Positions 61,031 to 64,000 of a stretch of 64,000 nucleotides of DNA are shown in pieces. The notes beneath the pieces are model-generated. The model did not search any database and was not told the origin of the DNA. It was given only the letters and a program-made list of their open reading frames with translations. The translations under genes were made by a program, and so were the position numbers. The DNA lies in assembly GCA_002162875.1 (NCBI GenBank), contig MABA01000004.1, forward strand, positions 615,637-679,636, written 5' to 3'. Origin of the DNA: Rhodobacterales bacterium 52_120_T64 (GTDB lineage Bacteria; Pseudomonadota; Alphaproteobacteria; Rhodobacterales; Rhodobacteraceae). Numbering within the stretch: the stretch's first letter is position 1; each line of letters starts with the position of its first letter.

Positions 61031-63649
61031 TCATACAAGATAACGCCTACCATGACGACGGCCAACTTGCTCCAAAACTGCTGCAAGATTCTTTTGGAAA
61101 GTGCTGTCTTCGTCAAAAGCCAATGGAAGTAGCCGTTCTTCCACGAAAGCTTGGTCAGCGATCTCGGAAATTAGGAATGTATTCCAAGGTCGCATTTTTT
61201 GATGCCGCAATTCCGAAAGTAGATAAGAGATGCTTCGTTCTGAAATCTGATCAATGGTCAGCTCTTCGCAATAGACTAATATCTTATGGGCAATCATGGC
61301 TCTGTACGGCGACTCTTCGTTTTCCAATTCTGACAAAAGTAGGTTCTTTGTCCCTTTATCGCAGTGACTGCCAATTAATGAAGCTATCTGGAACACGAAC
61401 CAAGTCTGATCGCCGTTGTTTGTTTCTTCAGTTTTTTTCAACCATTCAAGGATGTCTAGGACATCCCCAAAATCTAATTTACCAAGCGTTTCGATCTCGG
61501 TTGGATGGCCACCTTTCAAAACTGCACGAAGTAAAGCTCTATCACGGGAGTTTATGATTCTAAGAAACAGCTCCTCCTTTCCGCTCCAATCCAATTCAAC
61601 GGATTTGAGCGCAGGTAATTCGGTACTAAATGTGGCTTTGCCGTCGAGGACATTTTGAATACTCTCGAATACCCGCTCGACGTTAAGCTGGTTCTCACAG
61701 TATTTCAAAAGTGCCAACCTTAAACCGGACTCTGCCTCACCTAATTTCTTGACAAATTCTGAACAGGCACCGGAATTCTTACAAATGTTCAACAAAGCGG
61801 ATAGCGACCAAATGTTGCCAAGAAATACACCTTCCACCAAAGTCTCAATATTCTTCTCACTCACTTTCTCGAAAGATAATTCACTTCGCGTTGTCGAGTA
61901 GTTCGTGATAAAGGAAATGGCCACAGAAGCCCCATCCAAGGACAGTGGCAATAAGCGAAAGCAGATATCCAACCAAGCCTGCGTTTTTATGTCCCGAGCA
62001 ATCGTACAAAGAATATCTAGAGCCAAAGCAGGTGCTACTCCGCTATCTAGGTCGGGCACCAGAGACTGCACAAGCTCTTCAGCAGGTAACGGCAAGAGAG
62101 CTTGTGCGATTGCGCTAGCTGTAACTTCATCATCGTTGTTGCAAACTGGGTTTTCTTTCACCCAATTGGAAATAGCGGCAAGATCCTCAATTGTTATTAA
62201 CTTATTCAATGCCTTGCTTACGCCATTTATGAGGAAATTGAAATCTCGATCATCTTCAAGCAGCAATGCTAAAAGCTCTGATTTCATCTCTACACCCTGG
62301 ATTTCTGCGAGCTTTTTAATAGCCGCTCCACCAATCGAATCCCTCATCGCAACACATCGGCGAAGTAACGGAACGTGCGACGCATTTAGTGGGAGGTCAG
62401 TCTCGATAGCCCTCATGAGATTGAAATCGAATTCTCGGCTTTTTTCATGTTTAGCAATACATTTTTCAAGAACATTGCAAATAATTTCATCTCGATCTTG
62501 TTCAATGTATTTGCACGAAGACAGCGCTAAACCTTGATCAACTCTGACAATCGTTTCCAAAAAGGAAGCAGCACTTTCTTTTTTCAGAAGTGACATCGTC
62601 TGCATTATTGCTTGGTCCCATCTCCTGAAACGCAATACTTCTCTGAGTGTGGTGGGGTCATTTTCGTAGCGAGAAGCTAAACGTGTAGCAGCTAAGTACT
62701 CGGTCACCGATTGATGAAAAAAGGCAAGCTTTCCTTTAGGAAGCGGCTGCAAAGTTTGCTCTGAAACCAGCCAGTTAACTACATCGATGGCAGCGATGTT
62801 TGTGATTTCGAAAGTATCAAACGAACTCAAAATTGCAGCTTCTAGTTCGGTGGTGTTGAAGGTCTCTGTGCCAGCATTTAGGGTTGTAAACGCTACTTGT
62901 TGTAAAATTGGGGTAATATCTACATTTTGCGAAAAATGCTTTTCAAATCGTTCATTTTGCTCAAAAAACATTCGATTAAAAACAGACCTTGGATCCGGTG
63001 AGCTTCCAACGTCAATTCTTCCGTCCTGCAATAGTCGGTAGAAAAATGGTCGCCTGACTAGTTCAACCATTTCTTTTCGGAACATGCTTTCTTGCTGAAA
63101 GCCACCCTTAAGAAGGGCTGCCTCAGCCACTTCTTCGTCGATACTGTCTAGAGTGTAAACCTTGAAATCCTTTGCAGGCATGCCGTGGGCCGTTCTCGAC
63201 GCGATCACAGTTGAGGCACCTCCGACTGCTTCTAAGAAGCGCTTCAAATCATCGTCATAGAGCGCGTCATTCCAATACTTTTTCGGCATCTCGTTAAACG
63301 AGTCTACAAATATCTTTACCTTAAAATTCTCAATTAGATGTTTAAGCGTGAGCCCAGCAGGTAAGGTATCTTCAACTAAGTCCCATAAACTTCCACCATA
63401 TTGCTTCATGTCCACCGCTAGTGGAATCACAATGTCGCTCAAATCGACATTCTCTTGGAGACTTGCTTCCTGTAATCTCTTCGCGAGTACAGAAGCAGCG
63501 AAACCTACTGAGAAGCTTTTTCCTGCACCCGGCAACCCAACAAGAATTATTTTTTCTGGTCCGTTTACAAGGAGATCATCTACATTTTGGTAGTGGTGTT
63601 CTCGATACCATTTGAACGACATCCGAGTATCGTCATCTTCGTACTTCAC
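61031..63649 (-). CDS. NACHT-type NTPase with a helical repeat C-terminus (bacterial NLR-like)
   Basis: From the GTG at 63649 this is an 872-residue STAND/NACHT-like ATPase. Walker A is VGLPGAGKS at residues 37-45, Walker B is KIFVDSFNEMP near 113 and the sensor is VIASRTAHG near 148. Residues after about 330 are helical and leucine-rich, with repeated two-helix units resembling HEAT-like repeats (for example LEDLAAISNWV, LFLRIINSRDRALLRAVLKGG), as in ligand-sensing arms. Bacterial NACHT proteins are known antiphage defence sensors, but this gene's role is inference. The frame is open well upstream of the GTG and appears frameshifted, so the true N-terminus lies beyond 63649. Two hairpins end the transcript. 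Confidence 0.85.
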   Translation of the reverse strand: MKYEDDDTRMSFKWYREHHYQNVDDLLVNGPEKIILVGLPGAGKSFSVGFAASVLAKRLQEASLQENVDLSDIVIPLAVDMKQYGGSLWDLVEDTLPAGLTLKHLIENFKVKIFVDSFNEMPKKYWNDALYDDDLKRFLEAVGGASTVIASRTAHGMPAKDFKVYTLDSIDEEVAEAALLKGGFQQESMFRKEMVELVRRPFFYRLLQDGRIDVGSSPDPRSVFNRMFFEQNERFEKHFSQNVDITPILQQVAFTTLNAGTETFNTTELEAAILSSFDTFEITNIAAIDVVNWLVSEQTLQPLPKGKLAFFHQSVTEYLAATRLASRYENDPTTLREVLRFRRWDQAIMQTMSLLKKESAASFLETIVRVDQGLALSSCKYIEQDRDEIICNVLEKCIAKHEKSREFDFNLMRAIETDLPLNASHVPLLRRCVAMRDSIGGAAIKKLAEIQGVEMKSELLALLLEDDRDFNFLINGVSKALNKLITIEDLAAISNWVKENPVCNNDDEVTASAIAQALLPLPAEELVQSLVPDLDSGVAPALALDILCTIARDIKTQAWLDICFRLLPLSLDGASVAISFITNYSTTRSELSFEKVSEKNIETLVEGVFLGNIWSLSALLNICKNSGACSEFVKKLGEAESGLRLALLKYCENQLNVERVFESIQNVLDGKATFSTELPALKSVELDWSGKEELFLRIINSRDRALLRAVLKGGHPTEIETLGKLDFGDVLDILEWLKKTEETNNGDQTWFVFQIASLIGSHCDKGTKNLLLSELENEESPYRAMIAHKILVYCEELTIDQISERSISYLLSELRHQKMRPWNTFLISEIADQAFVEERLLPLAFDEDSTFQKNLAAVLEQVGRRHGRRYLV

Positions 63650-63956
63650 ACCAATCTCAAGCTTATCTTCAAGTTGTTGGGTTCGAGCAAGGCGTGTGGC
63701 GTACCTCGTGAGCGCAAGTAAAAAATCTGCTTGCCCAATCTCGGGGCTTTCCGATGTCTTGACCTGAGATTTTAGAGCTTTGAGATCCCCTAAGAGATCC
63801 AGAAGGGCTAGGTGGGAAATATTTCCATCGCCATCCTTTTTTGTTTCATAGGTTAGAATTTGGATACCATAGCTACGTCTCCAATGTCCGTCATCAGAGT
63901 AATTGGAACTGATAGAGTTTGAATGGATTACGTTTCGATCTCATCAGTTTGATCAT
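63650..63956 (-). other. 5' part of the NACHT gene, out of frame with the main body
   Basis: Upstream of the GTG the main frame stays open for about 95 codons with protein-like content (GHWRRSYGIQILTYETKKD, then LALLDLLGDLKALKS and FLLALTRYATRLARTQQLE) but offers no ATG, GTG or TTG. One frame over, an ATG at 63956 (second ATG at 63944) begins MIKLMRSKRNPFKLYQFQLL and stops at 63894, exactly where the main frame continues with SDDGHWRRS. This pattern suggests one extra base near 63897-63900. Sequence from 63957 to the window edge shows no gene. Confidence 0.6.
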
Positions 63957-64000
63957 ATTAGGCAGCGACGTTGCTGTGTTGCAAGCGTCGTGTTTGCATA

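Overview
The window comes from an alphaproteobacterium of the Roseobacter/Rhodobacteraceae type with moderate GC content. The evidence is the combination of CtrA, SciP and CckA, a GTTC-N7-GTTC SOS box in front of recA, a gene-transfer-agent (GTA) type endolysin/holin pair, a system I cytochrome c maturation locus, the order guaB-MAPEG-rsmB, and a folate/corrinoid methyl-transfer cluster. Most of the window is dense core genome in short directons with tight spacing. No rRNA, tRNA, CRISPR array or intact insertion sequence was seen.

Layout. 1-4.8 kb (minus): recG (cut by the left edge), ligA, ctrA, sciP. 4.9-8.1 kb (plus): mnmA, a secreted protein, an M20 peptidase. 8.1-19.5 kb (minus): a small unknown gene, an HpcH/HpaI aldolase, glnE, a PaaG-like enoyl-CoA hydratase, ccmH and ccmF, GTA holin and endolysin, ccmE, a decayed YihY/BrkB gene, argC, murI. 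19.5-22.5 kb: an acyltransferase, a lipoprotein, and a mobile-element remnant (integrase without its catalytic domain plus a small unknown gene). 22.6-29.9 kb: rpsI-rplM, a PaaI thioesterase and a divergent enoyl-CoA hydratase, ctaA-trmJ, a TfoX-domain gene, icd, an SMR transporter, a glutamine amidotransferase. 29.8-34.3 kb: two tandem DUF1330 genes, alaS, recA. 34.5-45.7 kb: a sulfotransferase, cckA, rsmB-MAPEG-guaB, a TDT transporter, speB, an 0.8-kb poorly coding gap with a possible 26-residue peptide, rlmE-ppx, and a CrtA-like protein. 45.7-54.8 kb: metF, a Virulence_fact protein, a second MetF-like protein, a methyl-THF:corrinoid methyltransferase, a CbpA-like DnaJ, cytochrome P460 and a cytochrome c, an MFS transporter, and a RamA/RACo-like corrinoid activator. 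54.8-60.7 kb: an EEP-family nuclease/phosphatase, a membrane protein, tyrS, a 10-TM transporter-like protein, a DUF3179 protein, a frameshifted oxidoreductase. 61.0-64.0 kb: a large NACHT-type NTPase gene on the minus strand, apparently frameshifted near its 5' end and reaching the right edge.

How the genes work together. CckA would feed phosphate toward CtrA, and SciP limits CtrA activity. In this family CtrA also controls GTA production and release, and the GTA lysis pair lies here inside the cytochrome c maturation locus. The folate genes between 45.7 and 54.8 kb look like part of a split cobalamin-dependent methionine synthase: methyl-THF supply, the pterin domain and the reactivase are present, but the homocysteine and B12 domains are not in the window. 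The most unusual accessory locus is the NACHT NTPase, a family known from bacterial antiphage defence. Several genes are decaying or frameshifted (YihY/BrkB, integrase, oxidoreductase, 5' end of the NACHT gene). Whether these are real or assembly errors cannot be judged from the sequence alone.
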